Source of the DNA: Nonomuraea montanisoli
Lineage (GTDB): Bacteria; Actinomycetota; Actinomycetes; Streptosporangiales; Streptosporangiaceae
Direction: 5' to 3'
Assembly (NCBI RefSeq): GCF_013363975.1
Contig: NZ_JABWGN010000007.1
Coordinates: 487,021 to 551,020 of the forward strand
DNA length: 64,000 bases
In this document: one piece after another, positions 52,777-62,289 of the stretch
Position numbering within the stretch: position 1 is the first letter of the stretch
Layout: every line of letters starts with the position of its first letter
Translations under genes and position numbers: made by a program
The notes under the pieces: model-generated
Databases searched by the model: none
The model's input: the letters and a program-made list of their open reading frames with translations, nothing else
Told to the model about the DNA's origin: nothing

Positions 52777-52925
52777 CAGCAGTAGCAGCAGGTCAGAGGC
52801 CCTTCGGGGCCTCTTCTGCGTTTCAGGGGTGTGCAGCCGGATGCCGCCGTGAGCGGGCGGTTGTCGCTGGTCCACCAATATGCGTGCAATGATCTTGAGT
52901 GCGTCCCCGCAGGTCGGCGGCCCGA

Positions 52926-52945
52926 TTCGGCCAATACGCGGCCAA
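52926..52945. repeat. Integrase arm-type repeat right of att3
   Basis: TTCGGCCAATACGCGGCCAA, 150 bp after att3, same relative position as the copy at 41829. Confidence 0.6.
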
Positions 52946-52996
52946 GAGAAAGAGCCCCGGTGGTGGGCCGGGGCTCTGGGTGTGGTGAGTACTCGG

Positions 52997-53515
52997 TCAT
53001 GCGGCGAGGGCGTCGCCGATCCGCTCGTTGGCGATCTCCTGCTGGCCGTCGATGCACTTGGCGTAGACGCGCAGGAGGACGTCCACGCCATGCCCCGCAC
53101 GCTCGGCCACATCCGGCTCCGGGACGCCCGCGTTGAGCCCCAGGGACACGGCCGTGTGCCGCAGGTCGTACGGCCGCTTGGCGAGCGGCGAGGCCACCTG
53201 AGCCGGAGTGAAGGCCAGGAGCCGAGCCTGTTGCCAGACCTCGGTGTAGGCCGTCGAGGCGATCACCCCGTCTCGCTCACTCCGGAAGAGCCGGTCGTCC
53301 TTGGCCGTGCCGAACTCGTCGATGTGCTGGCGGAGGATCTTCACCAGGTCCGGCGGGATGGGCACCACTCGGACGTCGGCGCGGCCCCGGTGCTTGAGGC
53401 CGCGTTCCTCGTGGGCGTCTCCGCTGTCGGTCCAGTGGGTGTTGACCTCGGGACGGGACACGTCGATCGTGAGCCGTCCCCAGCCGAACGCGGGCAGATG
53501 GCAGTCCACGCCGCC
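52997..53515 (-). pseudogene. int: Integrase, 5'-truncated
   Basis: Only the last ~170 residues remain, from about GWGRLTIDVSRPEVN to the C-terminus, including RPYDLRHTAVSLGLNAG and LLRVYAKCIDG. They closely match integrase B. The upstream part, including the first catalytic Arg, is replaced at about 53515 by the GC-rich hairpin repeat. Cannot be active. Confidence 0.88.
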
Positions 53516-53520
53516 CGTTC

Positions 53521-53571
53521 GCGGCCACACGCTGCGCGTGCGGCCTGGGGGCCGTTCTCGCGCGCGCCCGC
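53521..53571. repeat. GC-rich hairpin repeat, copy 2, at the integrase breakpoint
   Basis: CACGCTGCGCGTGCGGCCTG then GGGGCCGTTCTCGCGCGCGC. It is enclosed by GCCCGTTCGCGG and CCGCGAACGGGC, so the whole unit can fold as one long cruciform. Confidence 0.65.
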
Positions 53572-53605
53572 GAACGGGCCGCGTCAGTGCGTGAGACCCT
53601 GAATC

Positions 53606-53902
53606 GTGTTCACGGCACCATCCCGCGCGCAGGTCGAAGCACAGCTCGACGGCATCCTCAACGGCTCCGTGACCCGTGACCAAGCCGATCGATGGGCTGC
53701 CCAATGGATCTGCGCGGACGACCCAGCCATAGACGACGACCTCGTGTGGTGGGCGTTGTCACATCTTCACGGCATCGACCTACGCGCCGGCCCTGATGAC
53801 GATTACCTACACAGCGATGAGCAGGTAGCCGAATGGCTGGCAGAATTTCGGAGTCGCAGCGGAAGCAATGCCCCCGGCGGGGGCGCTCCAGCTCCGGGAT
53901 GA
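53606..53902 (+). CDS. Small acidic immunity-like protein
   Basis: 98 residues from GTG 53606. VTRDQADRWAAQWICADDPA, WWALSHLHGIDLR and SDEQVAEWLAEFRS form one small helical domain, of a kind often found as orphan immunity-like genes in actinomycetes. Family name not certain. Confidence 0.55.
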   Translation: MFTAPSRAQVEAQLDGILNGSVTRDQADRWAAQWICADDPAIDDDLVWWALSHLHGIDLRAGPDDDYLHSDEQVAEWLAEFRSRSGSNAPGGGAPAPG

Positions 53903-54232
53903 TCGCGATGCTCCGGCGCGGCCCAATGGTGGCTGAGGTGGGAGCCTGATCCTCCCGTCCCCCATCGATCCGGGACAAGCCGAGCAGGCGGGTCGACGGC
54001 AGACGGGATGATCAGGACGCGGAGGTGTGCGCGGCGCGCAAGGAAAGCCAGATCACCGGCTGATCGTCGTGTAATTGGCGTGCAACAAGACAGAGTGACG
54101 AGAGATCAACCACGGTCACTCATGACCGGCTGCATGCCCAGGTCAGCAGCTCCATGAGGCATGATCCATGCGTTCCCCAAGCTGACAGCGTGGGTTCGGC
54201 TGCCAGGCAGGTGACTGGTTGGCACCGTTCGC
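53903..54232. other. Gene-free interval with diverged duplicates
   Basis: No gene supported. About 53990-54090 resembles 62540-62625 (GTCGACGGCAGACGGGATGA in both) and 54127-54194 resembles 60487-60548. Confidence 0.45.
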
Positions 54233-54610
54233 TCATGGCAGGTTGACTGCGCTGAGGACTTCGCCGATAGCCACTCGGCGCCGGCCCTCATAGAACTCCA
54301 AGTGCTCGCCGACTTGTAGCACGGCAGAGGGAAGACTGAGCAGGAACATCAGGGCCTTGCCTGTCTCTCCCGGCTTTATGCCTCGATCGCTGCGAGGGTA
54401 GAGCCGACTGTCCCAATGGATCATGTCACCCGAAGCTAGACGTTGCCCGATCCACAGTTGGGGACGGTAGCCGTGCACGATTCGTCCCTGGCGTCCTCCC
54501 TCTTCTGTCTTTACGAGAGTCAACCGCACTTCGAAGTGCGGCTCGCCGCTCGTGAGCATCTCCCGCAGGAGACGTCTCTGATCACCCTGGAAGTCATCCA
54601 TCTTGCTCAT
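54233..54610 (-). CDS. EF-Tu domain 3-like protein
   Basis: 125 residues from ATG 54610. EVRLTLVKTEEGGRQGRIVH, GYRPQLW and VGEHLEFYEGRRRVAIGEV recall the C-terminal beta-barrel of elongation factor Tu as found in small stand-alone proteins. Role unknown. Confidence 0.6.
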   Translation of the reverse strand: MSKMDDFQGDQRRLLREMLTSGEPHFEVRLTLVKTEEGGRQGRIVHGYRPQLWIGQRLASGDMIHWDSRLYPRSDRGIKPGETGKALMFLLSLPSAVLQVGEHLEFYEGRRRVAIGEVLSAVNLP

Positions 54611-54810
54611 ATCGTGGATATAGGCGCTCGGAACGCAGTGCAATATGCGTGCAATGATCATGCTACTGGGAGCGGCTCGGCAGCCGAGCAACGCGGGTCA
54701 GACGCTATACGGACCTAGAAGCGGTCACGAGCTGTAAAGCCGCCGAAAGGCCGTGTCGCCATGTAACCGCCTCGTCTTACGGTGCTCACCTGGCGATGCG
54801 GTTCCTCTGC

Positions 54811-55593
54811 TCAGAACTCCAGTAGTTTGCTTCCGAGCCGTTCGAGAAAGGATGGCAAAGGAACATGTGCCGGGCGGATGCTATAGCCGGGAAATCCCGC
54901 CCACGCGAGAGACAGGCGCAGGTACTCAACGAGCGAAACTGGTTCTGTCACCCATACGCCCTCAAGCTGGGGATCGGGGTTCGCAGTCGGGAGATGGACG
55001 CACTGGTCTGCCCCGCTGAAGTTCTCCTTGGCTGCCCTGTCGGGCGCGATGCTGAACGCGAAGCCGTATGCGTGAAAGCTGCACGGTTCATCCTCCTCCG
55101 GATCCGTACAGGCGCATCCCAGGCTGAGGTCGCCCACCCGTGAGCTGAGTTCGTTCCAGAGCATCTGGCCCGAGTGGAGGACCAGAGGGTCGGGGCCGAC
55201 ATGGCAGGTCCTATGTGGAGGCGTGTGGTAGCGGACATGCGGCAGCAGCGAGCCGCCGTCTCCGCACAAGTCGACTGAACCGATGACTGCCAGACAGGCT
55301 CGCACGGCTATGGGGAGGGGCCCGACAACCGTTTCGGCCCTTATGATCGCTTCGAGGTCATCCCCCGTGGGGGTCCGCCGGACCGTGTCAGGATGAGCGA
55401 AGGCGTAGTTCGCAGATGAAAGGCGGTCGACCAGCACATCGAGGTTCGCCGCAACCCGCTGCATGGTCTCACGTGCCACCTCGTCGGCATCCTCCCGGAG
55501 GTTCTCTGGCACGCCGGCCGCCCCGTAGGCGCGCATGTCGTCCCACACGGCAACGTACTCGCCCGACCGGTATCGGCTAGTCCAAGATGCCAC
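54811..55593 (-). CDS. Uncharacterised 260-residue protein
   Basis: Starts MASWTSRYRSGEYVAVWDDM and contains LREDADEVARETMQRVAANL. Several Cys and His in the centre. I do not recognise the family; the length and codon use support a real gene. Confidence 0.6.
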   Translation of the reverse strand: MASWTSRYRSGEYVAVWDDMRAYGAAGVPENLREDADEVARETMQRVAANLDVLVDRLSSANYAFAHPDTVRRTPTGDDLEAIIRAETVVGPLPIAVRACLAVIGSVDLCGDGGSLLPHVRYHTPPHRTCHVGPDPLVLHSGQMLWNELSSRVGDLSLGCACTDPEEDEPCSFHAYGFAFSIAPDRAAKENFSGADQCVHLPTANPDPQLEGVWVTEPVSLVEYLRLSLAWAGFPGYSIRPAHVPLPSFLERLGSKLLEF

Positions 55594-55782
55594 GGTGCTG
55601 ATGTTAGATCAGCCACTGAGAGGCAGACACAGGGTGCACTTTCCTTATCCGCAGGTTCCCGAGGCCGATCAGTGGCTGGCTCTAACCCCCCGGGATACAC
55701 GCGGGATGATCTTCCTTGGTAGAGGAAGGTGAGAGCCGTACTACGAGGTCAGATGCCTGATGCAGTCAGGTAGGTCAACCTG

Positions 55783-55839
55783 CTGTGAAACCGTCGGCTC
55801 AGTCTACGCAAGTTCGAACCTTGCACCTGCCACACCAGC
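55783..55839 (+). repeat. att4: diverged tRNA-Tyr 3'-half repeat
   Basis: CTGTGAAACCGTCGGCTCAG then TCTACGCAAGTTCGAACCTT, with two changes from the tRNA. Unlike att2 and att3 it is followed by CACACCA and a hairpin like that after the intact tRNA. It probably marks the original right chromosomal edge. Confidence 0.85.
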
Positions 55840-56137
55840 GGAAAGAAGCCCGTCATCAGTGGAAACGCGGTGACGGGCTTCTCGCGTTGACTGCCCGTGA
55901 GTACCCCCGATTACCCCTGGTTTCCCGTAGCATCTGGCCCCGGTCTGCTCGGGCTTGTCCTGGGCGATGGCGACGGGAAGATCAGGCCCCACCTCGGCCA
56001 CTGACTGCCCCGTGTTGGTCGCGATCGCCCGGAGCCTGAGGCCCCGCCGGAGGCTTGCTTGATGGGCGCTCCGTGATGAAGGGAAGCGACCTGGTCAGCA
56101 CATCGCCAGGGAAACACATTGATCGCTAGTATCGCGG
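55840..56137. other. Terminator hairpin and gene-free DNA
   Basis: An AAGCCCGTCA/TGACGGGCTT hairpin follows att4; the rest to the acyltransferase start shows no supported feature. Confidence 0.5.
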
Positions 56138-56140
56138 TTG

Positions 56141-57355
56141 ATGCTGACAATTCCGGTTGCGGCCTCGTCGACCAGAACGCGCATGGCCTGGCTCGATGCC
56201 CTGCGCGGTATCGCCGCCATGATGGTGGTCGCTGAGCATGCCTTCAAGTTCCTGCTCCCCGAGGCGCGATCGCCGGTCAAGGCGGTCTTCGAGCCCGGTT
56301 GGTACGGCGTCTTGGTGTTCTTCCTTGTCAGCGGATACATCGTGCCCGCGTCGCTGGAGCGGACCGGCAGCATCAGGGCCTTTTGGATCTCCCGATTATT
56401 CCGGCTGTATCCCCTGTTCGGGGTGTGTGTGGCGGGTGTGCTGCTGCTGATGATGGCGGGCTGGGAGGCGCACATCTGGTGGCATGTACGCCCCGTCTCC
56501 ATGGCGGTGGGCCACCTGACGATGCTGCAGAACCTCCTGCACGTGCCGAATTTGGTCAACGTCCTGTGGACGCTCTCGTACGAGATGGGCTTCTACCTGC
56601 TGGTCACCGCGATGTTCACCCTCGGCCTGCACCGTGGGAGCGCTGCGAGTTCGCTCGGATTCGCTGCGGCGGCCATGGTGGGTGTGGGCACGCTGCCGGT
56701 GGCACTGCTGTCGACAGGCGGGTCGGATCGCATGCTTGCTGTCGTCCTGGTGGTCACCGCGTTGGTGGGGGCGGGCCTGGTGGCGGTCCTTGTGGGCTCA
56801 GGTCCGGTACGGCGGGCAGGCGCGATCGTCATCGGGGTTACCGTGCTGGGCCTGCTGGCAGTCAACCAGACCTTTCCCCAACCTAGTCAGGGGCTGCTGA
56901 TCCTGGCCACCATGTTCGCCGGCACAGCGCTGTATCGAGCCGAGCAGGGCCAGATCTCCTGGAAGCAGGCCGGATGGGTGGCGCTGGTGCCACTGATCGG
57001 GATCTGGCTGGCACACGGCGAGTTCGGCCTCCAAACAGCGATCGCCACCGCCTGGATCACCTTTGCCACGGGGCTGGCGCTGCGACACCGCAAGGTGCCG
57101 CAGCCTCTGGTCTGGCTGGGACTGATCAGCTACTCGATCTACATGCTGCATCCCCTGCTCCTGGAGGGCGTCGAACGATTCTGGCCCGACCCGCTGGCTG
57201 TGCCACTGGGCCTGCGATTCATGGCGCTGGCAGGGCTCCTCGGACTGCTGATCGGACTCAGCTCGTTGAGCTGGCGCTTTGTGGAAGCTCCTGCGCAGCG
57301 GCTGGGGAAGCGGCTCATCGCACGAACTCGACGACGAACGGTTCAGCCGGAATAG
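56141..57355 (+). CDS. Acyltransferase family 3 membrane protein
   Basis: 404 residues with about ten membrane helices. N-terminal MAWLDALRGIAAMMVVAEHA carries the family R/H motif, LVSGYIVPASLERTG the second, and a C-terminal ISYSIYMLHP. Such enzymes O-acylate cell-surface glycans or macrolides. First gene right of the integration hot spot. Confidence 0.88.
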   Translation: MLTIPVAASSTRTRMAWLDALRGIAAMMVVAEHAFKFLLPEARSPVKAVFEPGWYGVLVFFLVSGYIVPASLERTGSIRAFWISRLFRLYPLFGVCVAGVLLLMMAGWEAHIWWHVRPVSMAVGHLTMLQNLLHVPNLVNVLWTLSYEMGFYLLVTAMFTLGLHRGSAASSLGFAAAAMVGVGTLPVALLSTGGSDRMLAVVLVVTALVGAGLVAVLVGSGPVRRAGAIVIGVTVLGLLAVNQTFPQPSQGLLILATMFAGTALYRAEQGQISWKQAGWVALVPLIGIWLAHGEFGLQTAIATAWITFATGLALRHRKVPQPLVWLGLISYSIYMLHPLLLEGVERFWPDPLAVPLGLRFMALAGLLGLLIGLSSLSWRFVEAPAQRLGKRLIARTRRRTVQPE

Positions 57356-57599
57356 GGCACGCTCCGCAGCGGCCGGCGACGGCGCGGGCTGCTACGTGCG
57401 GCGGTGTGGTGCTTGGTCGGCGGGTTCGGGGTGTACGGCGGGGCCGGCAAGGTGATCGCGGCGTCATCGGCGGACCGGCGGGCACTCTGGCCACCACCGC
57501 CATCACGGCTGCATCCGCTTCCTCGACCGGCGCGCGGCCGATCAAGCACGCTCCCTTCCCTTGCCCGCCCGGCAATGCGGATGGGCCCTGGGGCCGGAA

Positions 57600-58709
57600 C
57601 TACGCGTCCTTCTCGTCCCGCCAGCCGCCGGGTTCGGGATGGTAGCCGTAAGCGGCGGCCCGCACCGTGTTCTCGTCCTCCAGTCCGGAGCCGATCGCGC
57701 CGCCGACGGTGGCCAGCGAGCTGATGATCCAGGCCAGGATCAGGTAGTCGGTGAACGCGACCGGCCGCTGCAGGCTCTGTTCCAGTATGGATGTGTCGAT
57801 CAGCAGCGCCGCGGCGAGTATCGTTCCGGCGAACAGCACCAGATAGGACACCGCGGCGGCCAGGGTGAGGGTGAGAATCGTGCCCAGGTTGAACAGCCGG
57901 GCCAGCTCAGCCGGTGTCTCCCGGTCCGGTTTCTCCCACAGGTCGTGCGCGACGATCAGCCAGGCCACCAGCGCGGTCAGCCCGAGAAGCATGATCACAG
58001 TGAGGCGGAGTCCGCCGAGCGCATCGCCCATCTGCCAGATGGTGTTGGTGGTGAGCGCGAACGCGGCCGCGCCGAAGGCGCCGACCAGCAGTTTGGACAG
58101 GCCCAGCAGCGCGCGCCCCGGGCGGTTGGCCCGGACCATTCCGGTCAGCAGCCGCACCCGGCCGATCAGCCGCGAGGCGACGTAGCCCAGTTCCCCGGCA
58201 TCAACCTCGCCGACCACCCGGTGAATGGCGGCAATCCGGCCGGCCAGCTCAGCCGGTGCCCAGCCGGCCGCCGGTACCCGCTCCTCGGAAGCGTCAGCGA
58301 GTAGCCGGCCCACGAGATCAGGAACGGCTGAGCGGACCGCTCGCAGCTGGCGCAGCCCGAGCGCGGGCAAGGACACCGCCGCGACTCGCCGCCGGGCGGA
58401 CGCATGCGCGACCAGCGGCACCCGCTCGGTGTGCAGCGGCAGGTCGGTCAGGCAGATCGCGACGTCCCACCTGGCGTCGGCACGCCGGCGGGCAAGATCG
58501 TCGAGCAGCGCCTCAACACCGCCGTCGCGGCGCGGAGCCACGTCACCCCAGCCCTCCCGGACGGTCCACCGCACGTCCGGGTCCACCCGCTCGGCGAGCC
58601 GGTCGGCCAGCTCGGCGCTGAGCCGCGCAACCACCTGCGCCGGGTAGTCCGGCGGGGTCGCCACGAGCCCGACGACGATCTCCGGCCGATGCTGTTCGCT
58701 GGTGGCCAT
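57600..58709 (-). CDS. Uncharacterised membrane protein
   Basis: 369 residues from ATG 58709 with GAGGAG upstream. A soluble N-terminal part (1-200) is followed by four membrane helices (about 205-225, 233-255, 275-300, 315-345). VAICLTDLPLHTERVPLVAH is a conserved-looking segment. No function known. Confidence 0.7.
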   Translation of the reverse strand: MATSEQHRPEIVVGLVATPPDYPAQVVARLSAELADRLAERVDPDVRWTVREGWGDVAPRRDGGVEALLDDLARRRADARWDVAICLTDLPLHTERVPLVAHASARRRVAAVSLPALGLRQLRAVRSAVPDLVGRLLADASEERVPAAGWAPAELAGRIAAIHRVVGEVDAGELGYVASRLIGRVRLLTGMVRANRPGRALLGLSKLLVGAFGAAAFALTTNTIWQMGDALGGLRLTVIMLLGLTALVAWLIVAHDLWEKPDRETPAELARLFNLGTILTLTLAAAVSYLVLFAGTILAAALLIDTSILEQSLQRPVAFTDYLILAWIISSLATVGGAIGSGLEDENTVRAAAYGYHPEPGGWRDEKDA

Positions 58710-58889
58710 GGGTGCTCCTCGCCGGTAGCCGGGCGAAGTCCCGGGGCTTACTACCCGAGGTCGCGCGCCACATGCGCCCTTGTGTCGGGTCATGCTCGTA
58801 CGGCCGTCAAGCAGCCGGCCATGCGCCTCGACGTTACTGCCGAGCCGCGACCGCCTCGACGTGGACGGGCTGCCGAGCCGCGACGGCTG

Positions 58890-59215
58890 GTGGAAGACCT
58901 CAGGCGTCATGGCGCCGAGACAGGCACGGTGACGCTGGCCACCCGCGAGCCGGTTCGCTTCCTCGAACAGCGCCCACTGGGCACGGACCTGCACTTCTGG
59001 TTCAAGGTCACCGCCCGACCCCCTGCTTGCCCGCCTGTTCACCACCCTGCTCACCGGCTCCGTCCTGGACGAGAGCATCTATCGCCAGACGCTGCGTGAG
59101 AGACGCGTCGACCGGCGCCCGATGTTCACGCGCCTCGACGGCGAGGGGTGGTGTGGGCCGACGGCAACCGCGAGCATGTCGAAGCCTCCAACAGCCTGCG
59201 AGGCGTGGACCGTGA
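58890..59215 (+). pseudogene. FAD-dependent oxidoreductase fragment, frameshifted
   Basis: TVTLATREPVRFLEQRPLGT and DLHFWFKVT in one frame, LFTTLLTGSVLDESIYRQTL and RRPMFTRLDGEG in the next, then VWADGNREHVEA after a further shift. This order matches putative flavin monooxygenases. At least two frameshifts and no N-terminal nucleotide-binding domain. Confidence 0.6.
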
Positions 59216-59810
59216 CGCTCGCTCCCTGGTCGGCAAGCTCAAGAGCCGCCTGGGCGCGCGTCGCGTCCGGGCGGGCGTGTAGCGATGGACGGCTCACCCA
59301 TGATGAGGCTCGGCCTGGTCGTGCTGCTGTGGCCACCATTCTGACGATCCGAACCAACCTCACGGTGGCGAGACCTCACGCCACCGCCCCTGGCGCACTC
59401 GAAGCCTTCGCAACATGAGCTCTAATGGCGACAGGATTCACCGCCATGGCGGACGCTCATGCAAGTCGAGGCACGTCTGCCGGTGTTGCGTACATCCTTG
59501 ATCGATATGGATGCGGCGATCGGCCACTGTGGGTGCTCTGGGGTGGTCATGAACTCGGATGAAACAATTGGCGACGCGGCGGTTCGTGGAGTGGCGGGCA
59601 AGCGGCTACGCCCCCGGAAAGTTGGAGGTCGCAAAGGCGCATCCAGAGAACAGGGACGTTGCAGTGAAGCGCCGCGCGGACATCCTCCGCTACAAGAACG
59701 CCACCGATGAATTCTGGAGTTGCGGACCGGCTGCATGTTTGGACCAGTCAATGAAGACAACTCTCGTCGGCCGACGCCGCCAGGCGGGGGAGAGGATAAG
59801 GCGGGGTGTC
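59216..59810. other. Interval without a supported gene
   Basis: Open frames occur but none has consistent coding features or a clear ribosome site. May hold decayed coding DNA. Confidence 0.35.
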
Positions 59811-60257
59811 ATGCGGGGCCGGAAAGCGATCGTGACTGCTCTCAGCATCTCTCTTGTTGTCGGGGGATGCGCAAAAAAGCCCGAGGATGTCCAGCCCGGT
59901 GCGCTTGAAGAAGTGCGTAAGATCGGTGCCATCGTGTGGGAAGAGCGTCAAGAAGGCATGATGGGGAATGAGCCTGTCGTGACCCATTCCTTCGTGATCG
60001 ACGTCGGCGGTGACACCGAGGAGGAGTCGCTGAAGAAGGTGACAGCGTCCCTGCGTGGCCATAGTTGGAACATTTCCACAGACGACTCGCCCATCAATGT
60101 CTTCATGGAATCGTCCAAATGGAAATACGCTCACCTTGCTGTGAGCATATTCAGTCGCTCGGAGAACAGTGACCGACCTGAGGTCAGGGAGGCGATGAAA
60201 AGGAAAGACGTCAAACCTGGGGCGCTCGTGAGCGTGGCCGCGTACCAGGGCTCATGA
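59811..60257 (+). CDS. Small lipoprotein
   Basis: 148 residues from ATG 59811. Signal peptide with lipobox LVVGGC, so membrane-anchored. Mature part includes VVTHSFVIDVGGDTEEESLK and RGHSWNISTDDS, similar to uncharacterised actinomycete lipoproteins. Confidence 0.7.
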   Translation: MRGRKAIVTALSISLVVGGCAKKPEDVQPGALEEVRKIGAIVWEERQEGMMGNEPVVTHSFVIDVGGDTEEESLKKVTASLRGHSWNISTDDSPINVFMESSKWKYAHLAVSIFSRSENSDRPEVREAMKRKDVKPGALVSVAAYQGS

Positions 60258-60594
60258 GAGCCTTTCGCCCTTCGGTGAACTCATAGTTCTGCAGGGTCGC
60301 GATTGTGTTGCGGAGCGGTCCGGACTTGTGGGCAGCATCGTAGTTTGCGGAGAATGCGCCAGCTTTTGAGCTGGGCGTGGCCCTCTGGACTGGACCGTGC
60401 AGCCCGGGGTGTGAGTGATGGGTCTGTCTCTATCGAAGCGACGGCACCTGACCTGAGGATCGGCTCTGATCGTCGTGCCGTTAGCCCTCACGCCTAGGTC
60501 AGCCGCCCTATGAGGCGTGATCCATACGCTTCCCAGGCTGACAGTGGCACCGCTGATGCCCTCTCCTCGGAGAGACTCAACCATGACGTCGCGT
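60258..60594. other. Interval without a gene; diverged duplicate of 54.1 kb
   Basis: The stretch at about 60487-60548 (ATGAGGCGTGATCCATACGC) matches 54127-54194. Otherwise nothing recognised. Confidence 0.4.
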
Positions 60595-60993
60595 CTACCC
60601 GTGGAAATGCTCACTCAGGGCAGATTTTGCCTCCTCACCGTTCAGCCACTCCATGCGCAGGCGGCCCTGGCGCCCGTCGAAGTATCCACTCTCAAGTTCG
60701 GCCAGCTCCTGATCGAGCTCTTCGGGGGTCATGGCGAAGCTGATCGTGTCCTCGTGCTCCCACGAGCCGTCTTCCTTCCGGGTGGCCACGTGCCAGTGGG
60801 GTAGTTCGCGGCCGTTGACCAAGCGGCGTCTCCAGAACAGTCCCTTCACCTCACCCCACCGCTCAACCGTGATGTGGAGGAAGCCCATCGGCTTGCCATC
60901 CTTGGTAAGGCGAGCGACTCGGCCGCGGTATGCATCAAGTCGGTGATCCACCGGGTCCTTGTCGCCTTCGATCTTCACCGCGGGCTCCTCCAA
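60595..60993 (-). CDS. Uncharacterised 132-residue protein
   Basis: Starts MEEPAVKIEGDKDPVDHRLD; FRRRLVNGRELPHWHVATRK-like and TPEELDQELAELESGYFDGR segments. Acidic, soluble; family unknown. Confidence 0.5.
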   Translation of the reverse strand: MEEPAVKIEGDKDPVDHRLDAYRGRVARLTKDGKPMGFLHITVERWGEVKGLFWRRRLVNGRELPHWHVATRKEDGSWEHEDTISFAMTPEELDQELAELESGYFDGRQGRLRMEWLNGEEAKSALSEHFHG

Positions 60994-61202
60994 GAGTTCA
61001 CTCCATGCCCGAGAAGGTCATCGATGCCTCCAGGCCGGTGCTTGTCAATCGCAATCTCTGGTCACAGCAGTCGATCGCTGTCAACTCATGCGATCCTTCC
61101 ACTGAGTTCGAGCCCATACGAGTCAAGGTCGACCGCGAGTGCATACGGGCGACCCGGAAAGGTCTTGGGAGTCCACCTGAAGATCGTTTGGGTGCCTACG
61201 GA

Positions 61203-61715
61203 TCAGAAGGCCATGCTGTACCGCGCATAGCGATCGCCAGGCGGAGTGAACTCCATGCCGTTCTCATCAAGCGCATTGTGGACTGTCACTTGGCCGTTCG
61301 GAAAGCCGAAGCCCAAGGACACGATGGTCCCCTCCACAAGATCCCTGTTCTTCCACATCAGCAGCTCTACTGCCGAACAAGGCCGGCCGACAAGTGCCGT
61401 GAGGTCATCCAGTACGTCGTCTCGCCACGCGAGGCGAAAGTCCGGCCAGTCTGGCGGCAGCGCCGGATCTATGGTGTTCCAGGTGATGGAGAGCTCGTCG
61501 AACTTTTAGTGGTTGATCTCGACCTGCTCGCCCTCGAAGTCCAAGAGGACCGGGCAGTCGGCGAACCACTTGTCCTCGTCAAGGTCCCACACGAGCAGCG
61601 CTCGGGTCAGTCGCCGGCCGACAAGGCGGCCCAGTCTCGCCCCATGAGTGGTACTGATCGCCGACCGTCCGCTCAACCATTCCGGCCTGTATCCGGGGAT
61701 TCCGAAGTCGAACAT
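61203..61715 (-). pseudogene. Uncharacterised gene with in-frame stop
   Basis: From ATG 61715 the frame reads MFDFGIPGYRPEWLSGRSAI and so on, stops at TAA 61506-61508, then continues in the same frame for 100 codons (KFDELSITWNTIDPALPPDW, TIVSLGFGFPNGQVTVHNAL) to TGA at 61203. Coding character is the same on both sides, so a single nonsense change is likely. Confidence 0.65.
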
Positions 61716-61784
61716 TCATTGATTGTGCCCGGTGTCGTCGCCGGCTCCCTGGGGGAGTCGGCCTCCGCCCAGCCCGCGAGAGCA

Positions 61785-62096
61785 TCAGTCGCAGGGCGAG
61801 ACAGCGTTGCCGACGAAGTCTTGAAATGCTGCCAACAGCTCACCGAGGTTCAGAGGCCCACACGCTCCTCCGAAGTGGATCCCATCGCTCCAGGCGTGTA
61901 CCCAGTCGTCCTCGGTGCGTTCCACCACTCTGCGGTCCAGTAAGGCCCCTGCAAGAGGCGTGTTGACGAGGTCGACCTCCAGGCGCCATCCCGGATTGTC
62001 CAAGGTGTCGATTGTCACGCCGTAACCGTGCTCCCAGTCGTCATCGCAGCAGGAGGCGTACCAAGACTGAAGGAAAACGAGTGCATCTGTGATCAT
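61785..62096 (-). CDS. Imm53-family immunity protein
   Basis: 103 residues. LQSWYASCCDDDWEHGYGV and ITIDTLDNPGWRLEVDL-type segments match immunity protein 53 of polymorphic toxin systems. No toxin gene is near, so it is an orphan. It might protect against toxins of neighbouring strains. Confidence 0.8.
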   Translation of the reverse strand: MITDALVFLQSWYASCCDDDWEHGYGVTIDTLDNPGWRLEVDLVNTPLAGALLDRRVVERTEDDWVHAWSDGIHFGGACGPLNLGELLAAFQDFVGNAVSPCD

Positions 62097-62289
62097 GTGG
62101 TGAGTTTGTCAGCCGTGCTCGTTGCGTGGCCGACGGGGTGGGAAACGAGTGGGGACTCGCGGGGAACGCGATCAGTGCCAGGAGCTGCGTCTTCACAGAA
62201 CGAGCATGATCGTCATACGTCTTTGCGAACAGGACGTCGGGAGTTCTGTCGGCGACATGCAAGACGTTGCCGAGTCCCATGTCCTCATC

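Larger units (their letters stand above)
52725..55839. mobile_element. Integrative element C: decayed remnant
   Basis: About 3 kb between att3 and att4, containing a 5'-truncated integrase and three small genes but no replication or transfer functions. It is the relic of an older insertion at the same tRNA. Confidence 0.7.

Noticed and set aside
57404..57724. Plus-strand ORFs between the acyltransferase and the membrane protein
   Set aside because: Arg/Pro/Ala-rich shadow frames with no ribosome site or conserved segment.
59559..59810. N-terminal extension of the lipoprotein
   Set aside because: The lipobox signal begins at 59811; the upstream residues would bury it.
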